Below, piece by piece: positions 30,320 to 38,883 of a stretch of 64,000 nucleotides of DNA. Numbering within the stretch: the stretch's first letter is position 1; each line of letters begins with the position of its first letter. Made by a program: the position numbers and the translations under genes. The notes beneath the pieces were generated by a model. That model did not search any database. It was not told where the DNA came from and worked only from the letters and a program-made list of their open reading frames with translations. Source of the DNA: Oscillospiraceae bacterium (GTDB taxonomy: Bacteria; Bacillota; Clostridia; Oscillospirales; Oscillospiraceae); assembly GCA_910575505.1 (NCBI GenBank), contig CAJTFK010000019.1, forward strand, positions 1 through 64,000, given 5' to 3'.

Positions 30320-31399
30320 ATGCAAATGACATTCCGCTGGTATGGCGAGGGCAACGATCAGATCAAGCTTTCCGACATCAGGCAGATTCCCGGTGTGGAG
30401 GGCATTGTCTGGGCGCTCCACGACAAACTGCCCGGCGAGATCTGGCAGCAGTCGGAAATCGCCGCTGTGAAAAAACAGCTGGACGAATACGGCTTCAACA
30501 TGGATGTGGTGGAATCCGTCAACGTCCACGACGACATTAAAATCGGCCTGCCCACCCGGGACCAGTACATTGAGAACTACAAGCAGACCCTGCGGAACCT
30601 GGCCCCCTTCGGCGTGAAGGTGGTCACCTACAACTTCATGCCCATCTTCGACTGGACCCGCACGGACCTGTTCCACCCCGTGGGGGACGGCTCCACAGCC
30701 CTGTACTATGAAAAGGCCAAAATCCAGCAGGATTACAAGGAGATGGCCAGCTATATCCTGGAGAATCTCCATGGACTGACCTTCCCCGGCTGGGAGCCGG
30801 AGCGCATGGCCAGGCTGGACGATCTCTTTGAGGCCTACCGGCCCGTCACCAAGGAAAAGCTCTGGGAAAACCTGAAATACTTCCTGGAGGCCATTATGCC
30901 CACCTGCCGTGAGACCGGTATCAAGATGGCCATTCACATGGACGATCCCCCGTGGGACATCTTCGGCATCCCCCGCCTGCTGGTCGACAAAGAGGCCATT
31001 CATCACTTCCTGAATATGGTGGACGACCCCCATAACTGCCTGTGCCTGTGCTCCGGCTCTCTGGGTGCAAACCCCAACAACGATGTGCCGGACATCATCC
31101 GTTCCTGCTGCGGTCGGATTGCCTTCGCCCATATCCGTAATATCAGGCACTTCCCCAACGGCGACTTCTCTGAGGCCAGCCACCGGGACCGCGACGGCGA
31201 AACCGGCATTCTGGAGATTATGCGGGCCTATCACGACTGCGGCTTTGAGGGTTACATCCGCCCCGACCACGGCCGGCATCTGTGGGGAGAAGGCCCCGGT
31301 ACCTGCCGCCCCGGCTACGGGCTGTATGACCGGGCCCTGGGCATCATGTACATGCTGGGCTGCTGGGATATGCTGGAACGGGAAGCCGGAAAGATTTGA
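30320..31399 (+). CDS. uxuA: D-mannonate dehydratase
   Basis: 359 residues with MTFRWYGEGNDQIKLSDIRQIPGVEGIVWALHD, MAIHMDDPPWDIFGIPR and YIRPDHGRHLWGE, diagnostic of UxuA (TIM barrel; the His/Cys/Asp residues in IHMDDPP, CSGSLG and PDHGR bind the metal). It dehydrates D-mannonate to 2-keto-3-deoxygluconate. ATG 30320 is 13 nt after GAAAGG; a GTG at 30308 is too near the site. uxuB follows 11 nt later. Confidence 0.93.
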   Translation: MQMTFRWYGEGNDQIKLSDIRQIPGVEGIVWALHDKLPGEIWQQSEIAAVKKQLDEYGFNMDVVESVNVHDDIKIGLPTRDQYIENYKQTLRNLAPFGVKVVTYNFMPIFDWTRTDLFHPVGDGSTALYYEKAKIQQDYKEMASYILENLHGLTFPGWEPERMARLDDLFEAYRPVTKEKLWENLKYFLEAIMPTCRETGIKMAIHMDDPPWDIFGIPRLLVDKEAIHHFLNMVDDPHNCLCLCSGSLGANPNNDVPDIIRSCCGRIAFAHIRNIRHFPNGDFSEASHRDRDGETGILEIMRAYHDCGFEGYIRPDHGRHLWGEGPGTCRPGYGLYDRALGIMYMLGCWDMLEREAGKI

Positions 31400-31410
31400 G
31401 GTGAAGCGTT

Positions 31411-33027
31411 ATGAAACTGAACTACGAGAGCATTCAGAACCGCGCCGCCTGGGAACAGGCGGGCGTGACCCTGCCAGGGTTTGACTGGAAGGATATGGCC
31501 GCCGAGACGGAAGCCCGTCCCACCTGGGTTCACTTTGGTTCCGGCAGCCTCTTCCGGGCCTTTCACGCCATGCTTCAGCAGTCCCTGATTGAACAGGGGC
31601 TGGTAAAGGGCGGTCTGTATACTGCCGAGACCTTCGATTATGAAATCGTGGACAACACCTACGGTCCCTATGACAATCTGAGCCTTCTGGTGACCCTGAT
31701 GCCGGACGGAAACATGAAAAAGACTGTCGTCGGCTCCGTGGCCGGGGCCCTCCGGGCGGACCAGAGCTTCCCGGAGGATTGGGAGAAGCTGAAAAACATC
31801 TTCCGCAATCCCTCCCTTCAGATGATTACCTTCACCATCACCGAGAAGGGCTATGCCCTTACCGGCATGGACGGCAGCTTTACCCCTCTGGCGGAAAAGG
31901 ATTTTGCCGCCGGGCCGGAGGGCTGCGTCTCCGCCATGGGCAAGGTGACGGCCCTGCTGCTGGAGCGGTTTCAGTCCGGGAAATTCCCCATGGCCGTGGT
32001 CAGCACGGACAACTGCTCCCGCAACGGCGAGAAGCTCCGGAACAGCGTGGTGACCATGGCGGAAAAGTGGATGGAAAAGGGCTTTGTTTCCAGGGACTTC
32101 GCCGCCTGGGTGGAGGACGAGGCGCAGATTTCCTTCCCCTGGACCATGATCGACAAGATCACGCCCCGGCCAGCCCCCGCCGTGGAGCAGGCCCTGACCG
32201 ATGCGGGCTTTGAGGATATGAAGGTGAAAGTCACCTCCAAAAACGGCTACACCGCCGCCTTTGTCAACGCGGAGGGCCCCCAGTATCTGGTCATCGAGGA
32301 CCGCTTCCCCAACGGGCGTCCGCCGCTGGAAAAGGCCGGGGTCTTTATGACCGACCGGGATACCGTAAACAACGTGGAGCGGATGAAGGTCATGACCTGT
32401 CTGAATCCTCTGCACACGGCGCTGGCGGTCTACGGCTGCCTGCTGGGCTATGACTCCATCGCCGCCGAGCTGCGGGACCCGGAGCTCAGGGGGCTGATTG
32501 AGAAAATCGGCTATGTGGAGGGGATGCCCGTGGTGACGGCCCCCGGCATCATCAAGCCCATGGATTTCATCCACGAGGTCATCGACCGGCGGTTCCCCAA
32601 CCCCTTCATGCCGGACACGCCCCAGCGCATTGCCTCGGACACCAGCCAGAAGATTCCCATTCGCTTTGGCGAGACCATCCGGGCTTACGCCGAGCGGCCC
32701 GGCATGGACCCGAAAACCCTGACCTTCATCCCCCTGGCCATCGCCGGCTGGATTCGTTACCTGCTGGCGGTGGACGACGGGGGGAAGCCCTTTGATTGCA
32801 GCGGCGACCCCATGCTGGAGGAGCTTCAGGCCAGGCTGTCCGGCGTAACGCTGGGCAAGCCTGACAGCGTGGACGGCAGGCTGGAGAACATCCTCCGCAA
32901 TCCCGTGATTTTTGGCTCCGACCTGGTGGAGCTGGGCCTGTCCGGGAAGATTGAAGGCATGGTAAAAGAGCTGCTGGCCGGGCCCGGCGCAGTGCGCGCC
33001 ACTCTGAAAAAATATTTGGAAAGCTGA
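31411..33027 (+). CDS. uxuB: D-mannonate oxidoreductase (fructuronate reductase)
   Basis: 538 residues, mannitol dehydrogenase family. The N-terminal Rossmann region contains WVHFGSGSLFRAFHAML; ETFDYEIVDN, VSTDNCSRNGEKL and MIDKITPRP follow; the C-terminal half has the catalytic-Lys region NPLHTALAVYGCLLG. It reduces fructuronate to mannonate with NAD(P)H, just before UxuA in the pathway. Length is normal for the long clostridial UxuB. Starts 11 nt after uxuA with GAGGTGAAG. The gntR promoter begins 12 nt after its stop. Confidence 0.9.
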   Translation: MKLNYESIQNRAAWEQAGVTLPGFDWKDMAAETEARPTWVHFGSGSLFRAFHAMLQQSLIEQGLVKGGLYTAETFDYEIVDNTYGPYDNLSLLVTLMPDGNMKKTVVGSVAGALRADQSFPEDWEKLKNIFRNPSLQMITFTITEKGYALTGMDGSFTPLAEKDFAAGPEGCVSAMGKVTALLLERFQSGKFPMAVVSTDNCSRNGEKLRNSVVTMAEKWMEKGFVSRDFAAWVEDEAQISFPWTMIDKITPRPAPAVEQALTDAGFEDMKVKVTSKNGYTAAFVNAEGPQYLVIEDRFPNGRPPLEKAGVFMTDRDTVNNVERMKVMTCLNPLHTALAVYGCLLGYDSIAAELRDPELRGLIEKIGYVEGMPVVTAPGIIKPMDFIHEVIDRRFPNPFMPDTPQRIASDTSQKIPIRFGETIRAYAERPGMDPKTLTFIPLAIAGWIRYLLAVDDGGKPFDCSGDPMLEELQARLSGVTLGKPDSVDGRLENILRNPVIFGSDLVELGLSGKIEGMVKELLAGPGAVRATLKKYLES

Positions 33028-33038
33028 TATACAAGTTC

Positions 33039-33067
33039 TTGACAGCAGGCCTCTAAACTTGTATGCT
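33039..33067 (+). promoter_or_regulatory. promoter of the hexuronate GntR regulator
   Basis: TTGACA, 17 bp, TATGCT. It allows the regulator to be made apart from the uxu operon. Operator 3 overlaps the -10. Confidence 0.75.
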
Positions 33068-33075
33068 AGTTTAAG
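33058..33075 (+). promoter_or_regulatory. hexuronate operator 3
   Basis: CTTGTATGCTAGTTTAAG. The first 12 bases fit CTWGTATNCTAG and differ from operator 1 at one base. It overlaps the -10 of the gntR promoter, so autorepression is expected. A half site ATACAAG lies at 33029-33035. Confidence 0.7.
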
Positions 33076-33100
33076 ATGAGACAAGGCAGGAGGCGTGCTT

Positions 33101-33778
33101 ATGAAAATATTGGAGCGGCTTCCCCGGGAAAACGGGCGGGATTACGCGCTGCGGGTCATCAAGGACAACATCATTCATCTCAATCTGGAGCCCGGAAGCC
33201 AGATCAGCGAAAACGAGCTTTCCGCGGAGCTGGGTCTTTCCCGGACGCCGGTGCGGGAGGCGCTGATTGAGCTGTCCAAGGTGCGGATTATCGAGATTCA
33301 GCCTCAGAAGCGCAGCGTGGTGGCCCTGATTGACTACGACCTGGTGGAAGAATCCCGGTTCATGCGGAACGTGCTGGAGTGCGCCGTGGTGGACCTGGTC
33401 TGCGAGATGGCCGGGCCGGAGGACGTGGAGCGGCTCCGGGAAAACATCCGGCTCCAGAAGTTTTACTGGGACAATTTCAATCCGGATCAGCTCTGGACCC
33501 TGGATGACCATTTCCATCAGATGCTGTTTGAAATTGCCCGTAAATCCCAGGTGTTCGCCCTGATGCAGAATATCTCCATTCACTTCGACCGGGTCCGCAA
33601 CATGGCCCTCTTCTCCGTCAAGGACCCGAAAATTGTACAGGACCATGAGAGTATGACCGAGTCCATCGCCTGCCGGGACCCCGTTAAGACCCGGGAGCTG
33701 ATGGAGGTACATCTGAGCCGCTACCGAATCGACGCGGTGGTCATCCGCAAGGCGTATCCCCAATATTTCAAGAACTGA
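33101..33778 (+). CDS. FadR-subfamily GntR regulator of hexuronate genes
   Basis: 225 residues. The winged helix (about 15-75) reads ISENELSAELGLSRTPVREALIELSKVRIIEIQPQKRSVVALID. The FCD effector domain (about 85-220) has the usual metal-binding His pattern (DDHFHQMLF, DHESMTESI, HLSRYR). UxuR/ExuR-type regulators of this class sense hexuronates or keto-deoxy sugars. ATG 33101 is chosen for AGGAGG at 33088-33093. It is the last gene of the locus. The CTWGTATNCTAG sites at 27162, 27421 and 33058 are its likely targets (inference). Confidence 0.88.
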   Translation: MKILERLPRENGRDYALRVIKDNIIHLNLEPGSQISENELSAELGLSRTPVREALIELSKVRIIEIQPQKRSVVALIDYDLVEESRFMRNVLECAVVDLVCEMAGPEDVERLRENIRLQKFYWDNFNPDQLWTLDDHFHQMLFEIARKSQVFALMQNISIHFDRVRNMALFSVKDPKIVQDHESMTESIACRDPVKTRELMEVHLSRYRIDAVVIRKAYPQYFKN

Positions 33779-33782
33779 CGTC

Positions 33783-34105
33783 AAGGCCTCCGGCAGCAAG
33801 CCGGAGGCCTTCAGGCTGCCGAAAATATTTTCGGCAGCCTGCGCAAGCTTTCAGAACCTGTGGGAAGGTCTGAAGCCTTTTGATTGAAAACGGCCAAACA
33901 GCTCTTCGCGGCTTTGCCGCGTACCCCTTTCCGGGTAAAAGAACCCCTGACGGGTTCCTTCCTCTCTTCCTTTCCGATGCTTTTACAAATACTGTGTTTT
34001 GACAAACCGAAGTCCCCGGGCCGTTCTCACACAGCCGCGGCGGCTCTCCCCTGCTCTGCCGCCGCGAAAATGCCATCCTCTATGCCGTCCCTGTTTCGGG
34101 ACGGC
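33783..34105. repeat. dense run of hairpins in the gap after gntR
   Basis: At least seven stems in about 320 nt: AAGGCCTCCGG/CCGGAGGCCTT (33783-33811); a perfect 30-bp palindrome with arms CAGGCTGCCGAAAAT (33812-33841); CGCGGC/GCCGCG (33907-33921); TACCC/GGGTA (33922-33937); GAACCC/GGGTTC (33941-33957); CGCGGCGGC/GCCGCCGCG (34036-34066); GCCGTCCC/GGGACGGC (34084-34105). The first may terminate gntR. No coding sequence is supported in 33779-34285. Confidence 0.7.
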
Positions 34106-34180
34106 GGGCCCCGTTCCTCTCCCGGCCCGGACGGGCAGACAGGAAGGGCGGGCAGAAACACAGGACTGACAGCATTTCTC

Positions 34181-34209
34181 TTGAAAAGCGGCGAGAAATT
34201 TTGTATGCT
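34181..34209 (+). promoter_or_regulatory. promoter of the OmpR-type regulator
   Basis: TTGAAA, 17 bp, TATGCT; start near 34216, 70 nt before the ATG. Confidence 0.65.
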
Positions 34210-34285
34210 GTAGGCAGCGCGTCTGCAGCCGGCGCACGGTTCCCGGCGCCGGGTCATACCTGTACGCACAAAAGGAGGCCGTTCT

Positions 34286-34960
34286 ATGCCCCGCATCCTG
34301 ATTATTGAAGATGATACCGATATCAACAACGCCGCCGCCCGGTATCTGCGCCGGCAGGGCTGTGAGTGTGTCCAGGCGTTTTCCGGCACCGAAGGCCGAA
34401 TGCTCTGGCAGGCGGGCGGCATCGACCTGCTGCTGGCGGACCTGATGCTTCCCGGCCTGTCCGGCGGGGAGCTGATTGCGGAAATCCGCCAGTCCAGTCA
34501 GGTGCCGGTGATTGTGCTGTCGGCAAAAACAGAGCTGTCCGACAAGGTGGAGCTGCTGGGCCTGGGGGCGGACGACTATCTGACCAAGCCCTATCAGCTG
34601 GAAGAGCTGTGGGCCAGAATTCTGGTGCAGCTCCGCCATGCCAGCGCCGCCCCCGCAGGCGAACGCCTGCGCTACCGGGACTGGGTGCTGAACCCGGACG
34701 AGATGACCCTCACTGCCGCCGGACAGCCGGTCAATCTCACCGCCCACGAATTCAAAATTGTGGAGCTGCTGGCCGGCCGCCCCAAGCGGGTGTTTACCAA
34801 GCAGCAGATTTATGAGGCAGTCTGGCAGGAGGCCTGCGCCGTGGAGGACAAAACCATCACCGTTCACATCAGCAACATCCGGGCCAAGCTCCGCCCCAGC
34901 GGCACGGACGGCTATATTCAGACGGTGTGGGGCATCGGCTTCAAGCTGGCGGAGGCCTGA
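34286..34960 (+). CDS. OmpR/PhoB family response regulator
   Basis: 224 residues. A receiver with acidic pair IIEDDT, Asp52 in LLLADLMLPG and Lys in DDYLTKPY; a winged helix with NLTAHEFKIVELLAGRPKRVFTKQQIYEAVW and the recognition turn TITVHISNIRAKL. It is the partner of the kinase at 37033, from which it is separated by a MITE-like element and the two transporter genes. This regulator-ATPase-permease-kinase set is typical of bacitracin/lantibiotic resistance loci. ATG 34286 follows AAAGGAGG. Confidence 0.9.
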   Translation: MPRILIIEDDTDINNAAARYLRRQGCECVQAFSGTEGRMLWQAGGIDLLLADLMLPGLSGGELIAEIRQSSQVPVIVLSAKTELSDKVELLGLGADDYLTKPYQLEELWARILVQLRHASAAPAGERLRYRDWVLNPDEMTLTAAGQPVNLTAHEFKIVELLAGRPKRVFTKQQIYEAVWQEACAVEDKTITVHISNIRAKLRPSGTDGYIQTVWGIGFKLAEA

Positions 34961-34964
34961 GCCT

Positions 34965-35124
34965 GGAACCCGTATTCACAGCCGCAGGACGCTGCCTGAA
35001 CGGTCTTTTTCCCGCCATGCCGCGCCGGTTTCCCCTGCAATCCGTCAGGACTGCCGCGGGCCGCGAAAAATCTCCCTGTCCGGCAGGAACCATCCCCGCC
35101 CATCCGGCTATGAATACAGGCTCT
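34965..35124 (+). repeat. MITE-like element copy B (160 bp)
   Basis: Left end GGAACCCGTATTCAC, right end ATGAATACAGGCTCT: imperfect 15-bp inverted ends. Its reverse complement aligns with copy C (43714) over nearly the whole length. It starts 5 nt after the regulator stop and so lies between the regulator and its transporter genes. It encodes nothing. Confidence 0.85.
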
Positions 35125-35127
35125 TAG

Positions 35128-35309
35128 CCGGGCGGACCGGAGTCAAACGGGGACCGGGCTTTGTCCGGGTCTGAGAGAAGCCGGTCCGGTAAGCGTGGCC
35201 AAAGCAGGCGCGGCAGCGTGTAAACTTTATACTTTCTTTACCTTTCCTTTGCGATGTTTGGGCACTTGTCTGTCAGACTGAGCCTGCAAGCAAAAAAGGA
35301 GGTTTTCCA
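35128..35309 (+). other. leader region before the BcrA-type genes
   Basis: Gene-free. CGGACCGG (about 35131) pairs with CCGGTCCG (about 35182) around an inner hairpin CCGGG/CCCGG type. An AT-rich patch at 35222-35255 (AAACTTTATACTTTCTTTACC) may contain a promoter; I cannot fix its -35 and -10 with confidence. AAAAAAGGAGG precedes the ATG. Confidence 0.35.
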
Positions 35310-36221
35310 ATGGCAGTCATACAGACAAGGGAGCTGTCCAAGCGCTATCAGGGCCGGTGGGCGGTGGACAGCCTGGACCTGCGGGTGGAGCAGGGAGATA
35401 TCTACGGCTTTATCGGCCGGAACGGCGCGGGCAAGTCCACCGCTTTGAAACTTCTGTGCGGGCTGGCCCGGCCCACCCGGGGAGAGGCGCTGATCTTCGG
35501 CAGGCCCATCCGGGACCCTGTTACCCGCAGCCGGGTGGGGGCGCTGATTGAGCGGCCGGGGCTTTACCCCGATTTGAGCGGACATGAGAATCTGCGGCTG
35601 TACGCCGCGCTGCTGGGACTGGACAGCCCGGAGCGGCAGACGGCGGAAACCCTGGAGACAGTGGGCCTGGCCCCCGGGGAGAAAAAGCCGGTGCGCCACT
35701 ACTCCATAGGCATGAAACAGCGGCTGGGCGTGGCCCTGGCCTTGCTGGGCGGGCCGGACCTGCTGCTGCTGGACGAACCCATCAGCGGTCTGGACCCGGA
35801 GGGCATTCGGGAGATGCGGGAGCTGCTTCTGCGGTTGAATCGGGAACGGGGACTGACCATTCTGGTGAGCTCTCACATTCTGGGAGAGCTGAGCAAAATT
35901 GCCACCCGGTATGGCATTATTCAGGAAGGGCGGCTGGTGGAGCAGATCACCGCCGGGGAGCTTGCCCGGAAATGCACCGACTATCTGCATCTGAAGGCGG
36001 ACCAGCCCCAAAAGGCGGCGGCTCTGCTGGAACGGGAGCTCCGCCTGACCCGCTGGGAGATGCGGCCTGAGGGCGAGATACGCATTTACGAACCCGTGGA
36101 CGCCAGAAGCGTGGGGCAGACCCTCGCCCTGGCGGGCGTCGCGGTGGAGGAGATGGGCCTGCACCGGCAGGACCTGGAGAGCTATTTTCTGGAGCGGATG
36201 GGAGGAAGCGATCATGTTTAA
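35310..36221 (+). CDS. ABC transporter ATPase (BcrA-like)
   Basis: 303 residues. Walker A GRNGAGKSTALKLL (about residue 37), signature YSIGMKQRLGVALALL, Walker B LLLLDEPISGLD, switch ILVSSH. The C-terminal 80 residues (ADQPQKAAALLERELRLTRWEMRPEGEIRI) are the extension seen in BcrA/lantibiotic-immunity ATPases. It powers the ABC-2 permease encoded next, overlapping by 8 nt. Likely role: export or removal of a peptide antibiotic. The substrate is unknown. Confidence 0.88.
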   Translation: MAVIQTRELSKRYQGRWAVDSLDLRVEQGDIYGFIGRNGAGKSTALKLLCGLARPTRGEALIFGRPIRDPVTRSRVGALIERPGLYPDLSGHENLRLYAALLGLDSPERQTAETLETVGLAPGEKKPVRHYSIGMKQRLGVALALLGGPDLLLLDEPISGLDPEGIREMRELLLRLNRERGLTILVSSHILGELSKIATRYGIIQEGRLVEQITAGELARKCTDYLHLKADQPQKAAALLERELRLTRWEMRPEGEIRIYEPVDARSVGQTLALAGVAVEEMGLHRQDLESYFLERMGGSDHV

Positions 36222-37020
36222 TCTGCTGTGTATGGATCTGCGGCGGCTGTTCAAAAGCCGGAGCCTTTATGCTGTGCTGGGCATTGCGGCGGTACTGCTG
36301 ATGCTGACAACCGTCATGGCCCGTTCTCTTTCGGACCCGGAGACTATGACCGCCATGGAGGCGCAGGGGGCGGAGGTGGACGAGTCCGACCGCATGCTGA
36401 GTGAATATCTCCGCAGCATGCCGCAGCTGGAGTTGATGCACGAAGCTCTGGGCAGCGGCTTTCTGCTGGTCATGACCGGGATTGGAATGACGCTGTTTGT
36501 TAACGGCGACTTTTCCAGCGGATTTATCAAAAACATCTGCTGCATCCATCCCCGCCGCCGGGATTATGTCCTTTCAAAAATTGCTCTGGCGGGGATTTAC
36601 AGCGGAATCATCACCGCTTTCTCCGTCCTGCTGATGCTGCTGTTCCCCCTGCTGCTCCGCATGTACCCGGCGCCGGATTCTCCCCTGGAGATTTTGCGGT
36701 ATGCCCTTTGGATATGGCCGCCCCACTGGGCCTTTGCCCTCATGGCCCTGGCCCTGGTCCTGCTGACCCGGAGCTCCACCCTGGGCATCATCCTGTCCCT
36801 GGTGGCCGGGAGCGGGCTGACCGCCCTCCTTCTGGGGACGCTGGGCAGGCTGCTGCACCTGCCGCCCTTTGAGCGCTGTTTTCTCGCTGTGACGGTGAAG
36901 GGGATCTACACGCCTGAGACCGGGATCACCTCCATTGGACTCATCCTGGCCTGCACTGCCGTCTGGGCGGTGATCTACGGAGTCGGAGGCCTGCTGTCCA
37001 TGGAGAAGCAGGATATTTAA
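36214..37020 (+). CDS. ABC-2 type permease (lantibiotic-immunity/BcrB-like)
   Basis: 268 residues, six membrane segments, starting with MFNLLCMDLRRLFKSRSLYAVLGIAAVLLML. The central motif DFSSGFIKNICCIHPRRRDYVLSKIALAGIYS is the cytoplasmic coupling region of ABC-2 permeases of the EcsB/BcrB kind. Overlaps the ATPase gene by 8 nt and is followed by the kinase gene. Confidence 0.85.
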   Translation: MFNLLCMDLRRLFKSRSLYAVLGIAAVLLMLTTVMARSLSDPETMTAMEAQGAEVDESDRMLSEYLRSMPQLELMHEALGSGFLLVMTGIGMTLFVNGDFSSGFIKNICCIHPRRRDYVLSKIALAGIYSGIITAFSVLLMLLFPLLLRMYPAPDSPLEILRYALWIWPPHWAFALMALALVLLTRSSTLGIILSLVAGSGLTALLLGTLGRLLHLPPFERCFLAVTVKGIYTPETGITSIGLILACTAVWAVIYGVGGLLSMEKQDI

Positions 37021-37032
37021 GGAGGGATGCTT

Positions 37033-37908
37033 GTGCTGCCCGCTCTGCTGCTGGCCCTTGCCGCCCTGGCAATCGCTGCCGTGCGCCTGTGGGCTTACCG
37101 CGCCCAGATGCTGGAGATGGCCCGGATTCTGGAGGAGACCCCAGCCGAAAGCAATCTGCGCCTGACTCTCCGGATGTCCGGCGCAGCCCCCCTGCGGCTG
37201 TGCCGGGCTGTGAACAGACGGCTGGAGGAGGGACGGCGGCTTCGTTTGGAGATGTCGAAACGGGAGCAGGAACTGAAATACACCATGGCCTGCATCTCTC
37301 ACGACATCCGCACCCCTCTGGCCGGAGCCATGGGCTATTTGCAGCTGCTGGAGGGAGAACCGGAGCGTCAGGCGGAGTATCTGGGCGTCGTGCAAAAGCG
37401 GCTGGAGGAACTGGAGGAGCTTTTGGAGGAGCTGTTTCTGTATACCCGGCTGCAAAGCGGCTCCCTGCCGCTGGAGTGCGGCGTCGTCGCAGCCCTGCCG
37501 CCTCTGTGGGACGCGCTGGCGGAGTTTTACCCCCGGCTGGAGGCGGCAGGGGTGGAACCGGAGCTGCATTTTGAACGGGAGGATATGAAGGTCCGGGCCA
37601 GCCCGGAGGCCCTGGGCCGGGTATACCGGAATCTGATTGCAAACGCCCTGCGCCACGGCGGCGGGGGGCTGGCCGTCTCCGGCAGGGAGGGGGAAATCTG
37701 CTTTTCCAACGACCTGCTTCCCGGCTCCGGCCCGGACCCGGATCGCCTGTTTGACCGCTTCTATCAGGGCGGCCCCGCCCGGGCAGGGGGCGGGGCCGGT
37801 CTGGGCCTTTCCATCGTGGGGGAGCTGATGGAGCGGATGGGCGGACGTGCGTCCGCCGGGATTGCCGGCGGCAGGCTGGAAATCAGGTTATCCTTTCGGA
37901 GCGCGTAA
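37033..37908 (+). CDS. sensor histidine kinase of the BcrAB-type locus
   Basis: About 291 residues from the GTG at 37033 (7 nt after AGGAGG); an ATG at 37027 abuts the site and is less likely. One short N-terminal membrane segment; HisKA with His near residue 95 in ACISHDIRTPLAGAMGYLQLL; HATPase with NALRHGGGG and GGGAGLGLSIVGELMERMGG. Small kinases with hardly any sensor region pair with transporters that do the sensing. Partner regulator: 34286. A good terminator follows. Confidence 0.85.
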   Translation: MLPALLLALAALAIAAVRLWAYRAQMLEMARILEETPAESNLRLTLRMSGAAPLRLCRAVNRRLEEGRRLRLEMSKREQELKYTMACISHDIRTPLAGAMGYLQLLEGEPERQAEYLGVVQKRLEELEELLEELFLYTRLQSGSLPLECGVVAALPPLWDALAEFYPRLEAAGVEPELHFEREDMKVRASPEALGRVYRNLIANALRHGGGGLAVSGREGEICFSNDLLPGSGPDPDRLFDRFYQGGPARAGGGAGLGLSIVGELMERMGGRASAGIAGGRLEIRLSFRSA

Positions 37909-37910
37909 CG

Positions 37911-37950
37911 CAGAGAGGGACATGAGGCGGTCTCGTGTCCCTCTGTTTTT
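37911..37950 (+). terminator. terminator after the BcrAB-type kinase
   Basis: CAGAGAGGGACA...TGTCCCTCTG with GAG/CTC extending the stem, then TTTTT. It separates the following LytTR pair. Confidence 0.8.
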
Positions 37951-38168
37951 CATCTCCCTGACAGACGCCGTCACCTGCGGAGCGGTCTGCGTCCTGCGGA
38001 ACAGGACGGCCTGCCGGCGGATATGCGGAGCCTTCGCCAAAGGGGCGGGGCCTTTGGGAAGAACCGGGGCATCTCGTGACAGATGAACGGCATTCCATTA
38101 CATGGAGCTTGCATTCCAGGGCCGCTTTTGTTAATCTGGTGGATTAATAGGAAAACACGGTGGTGACT

Positions 38169-38882
38169 ATGATAACATTTGCAATCTGTGACGATGAGCC
38201 CCGGACGGCCCGGGAGCTTGCCGGCTGTCTGGCGGACTATATGGAGGAACATTCGACAGCTGCCTGCACGGTCAGCAGCTTTTCCGGCGGCCGCGCCCTG
38301 CTGGAGAGCGGCAGCGGCTTTGATGTGGTTTTCCTGGACATCCGGATGGAACAGCCGGACGGAATGGAGACCGCCAGGCTGCTGCGCCAACGGGGGGACT
38401 CCAGTCTGCTGGTCTTTGTGACGGTTCTGAAGGAATGCGTATTTGACGCCTTCCAGGTGGAGGCCTTCGACTATCTGCTCAAGCCCCTGGACGGCGTCCG
38501 CTTCCGGCAGACCATGGACCGTATCCTGCGCGCCCTGGAGCAGCGGGCGGCGGAGAGCCTTGTGATACGGCGGGGAACCGGCTGGGAGGTGGTCCCGCTT
38601 TCGGACATTGTATACTGCGAGGTGCTGGGCCGGAAGATTTATCTCCACAAAAGCGACGGGGCCGTGATTGACTACTACGACAGGCTGGAGGACCTGGAGC
38701 GGCGTGTAGACGGACGCTTTTTCAAATGCCACCGGAGCTATCTGGTCAATCTGGGCTGGGTCCGTGGGTGCCAGGACGGACAGGCCGTGCTGGCGCAGGG
38801 GGCCCGCGTCCCGGTCTCCCGGCTGCGGGAACGGGAGCTGACCCGGTCCCTCCTGTGCTATATGAAGGAAAAGGGGCGCTGA
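38169..38882 (+). CDS. LytTR response regulator
   Basis: 237 residues. Receiver with FAICDDEP, Asp near 56 in VVFLDIRMEQPDG and Lys in FDYLLKPLDG; LytTR domain from about 130 (LSDIVYCEVLGRKIYLH; GRFFKCHRSYLVNLGWV). ATG 38169 is preferred; GTG codons at 38160 and 38163 are possible. The next gene, a GHKL kinase, begins 1 nt after its stop. I found no clear LytTR boxes in the 260-nt gap upstream. Likely partner of that kinase; target genes unknown. Confidence 0.88.
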   Translation: MITFAICDDEPRTARELAGCLADYMEEHSTAACTVSSFSGGRALLESGSGFDVVFLDIRMEQPDGMETARLLRQRGDSSLLVFVTVLKECVFDAFQVEAFDYLLKPLDGVRFRQTMDRILRALEQRAAESLVIRRGTGWEVVPLSDIVYCEVLGRKIYLHKSDGAVIDYYDRLEDLERRVDGRFFKCHRSYLVNLGWVRGCQDGQAVLAQGARVPVSRLRERELTRSLLCYMKEKGR

Positions 38883-38883
38883 T

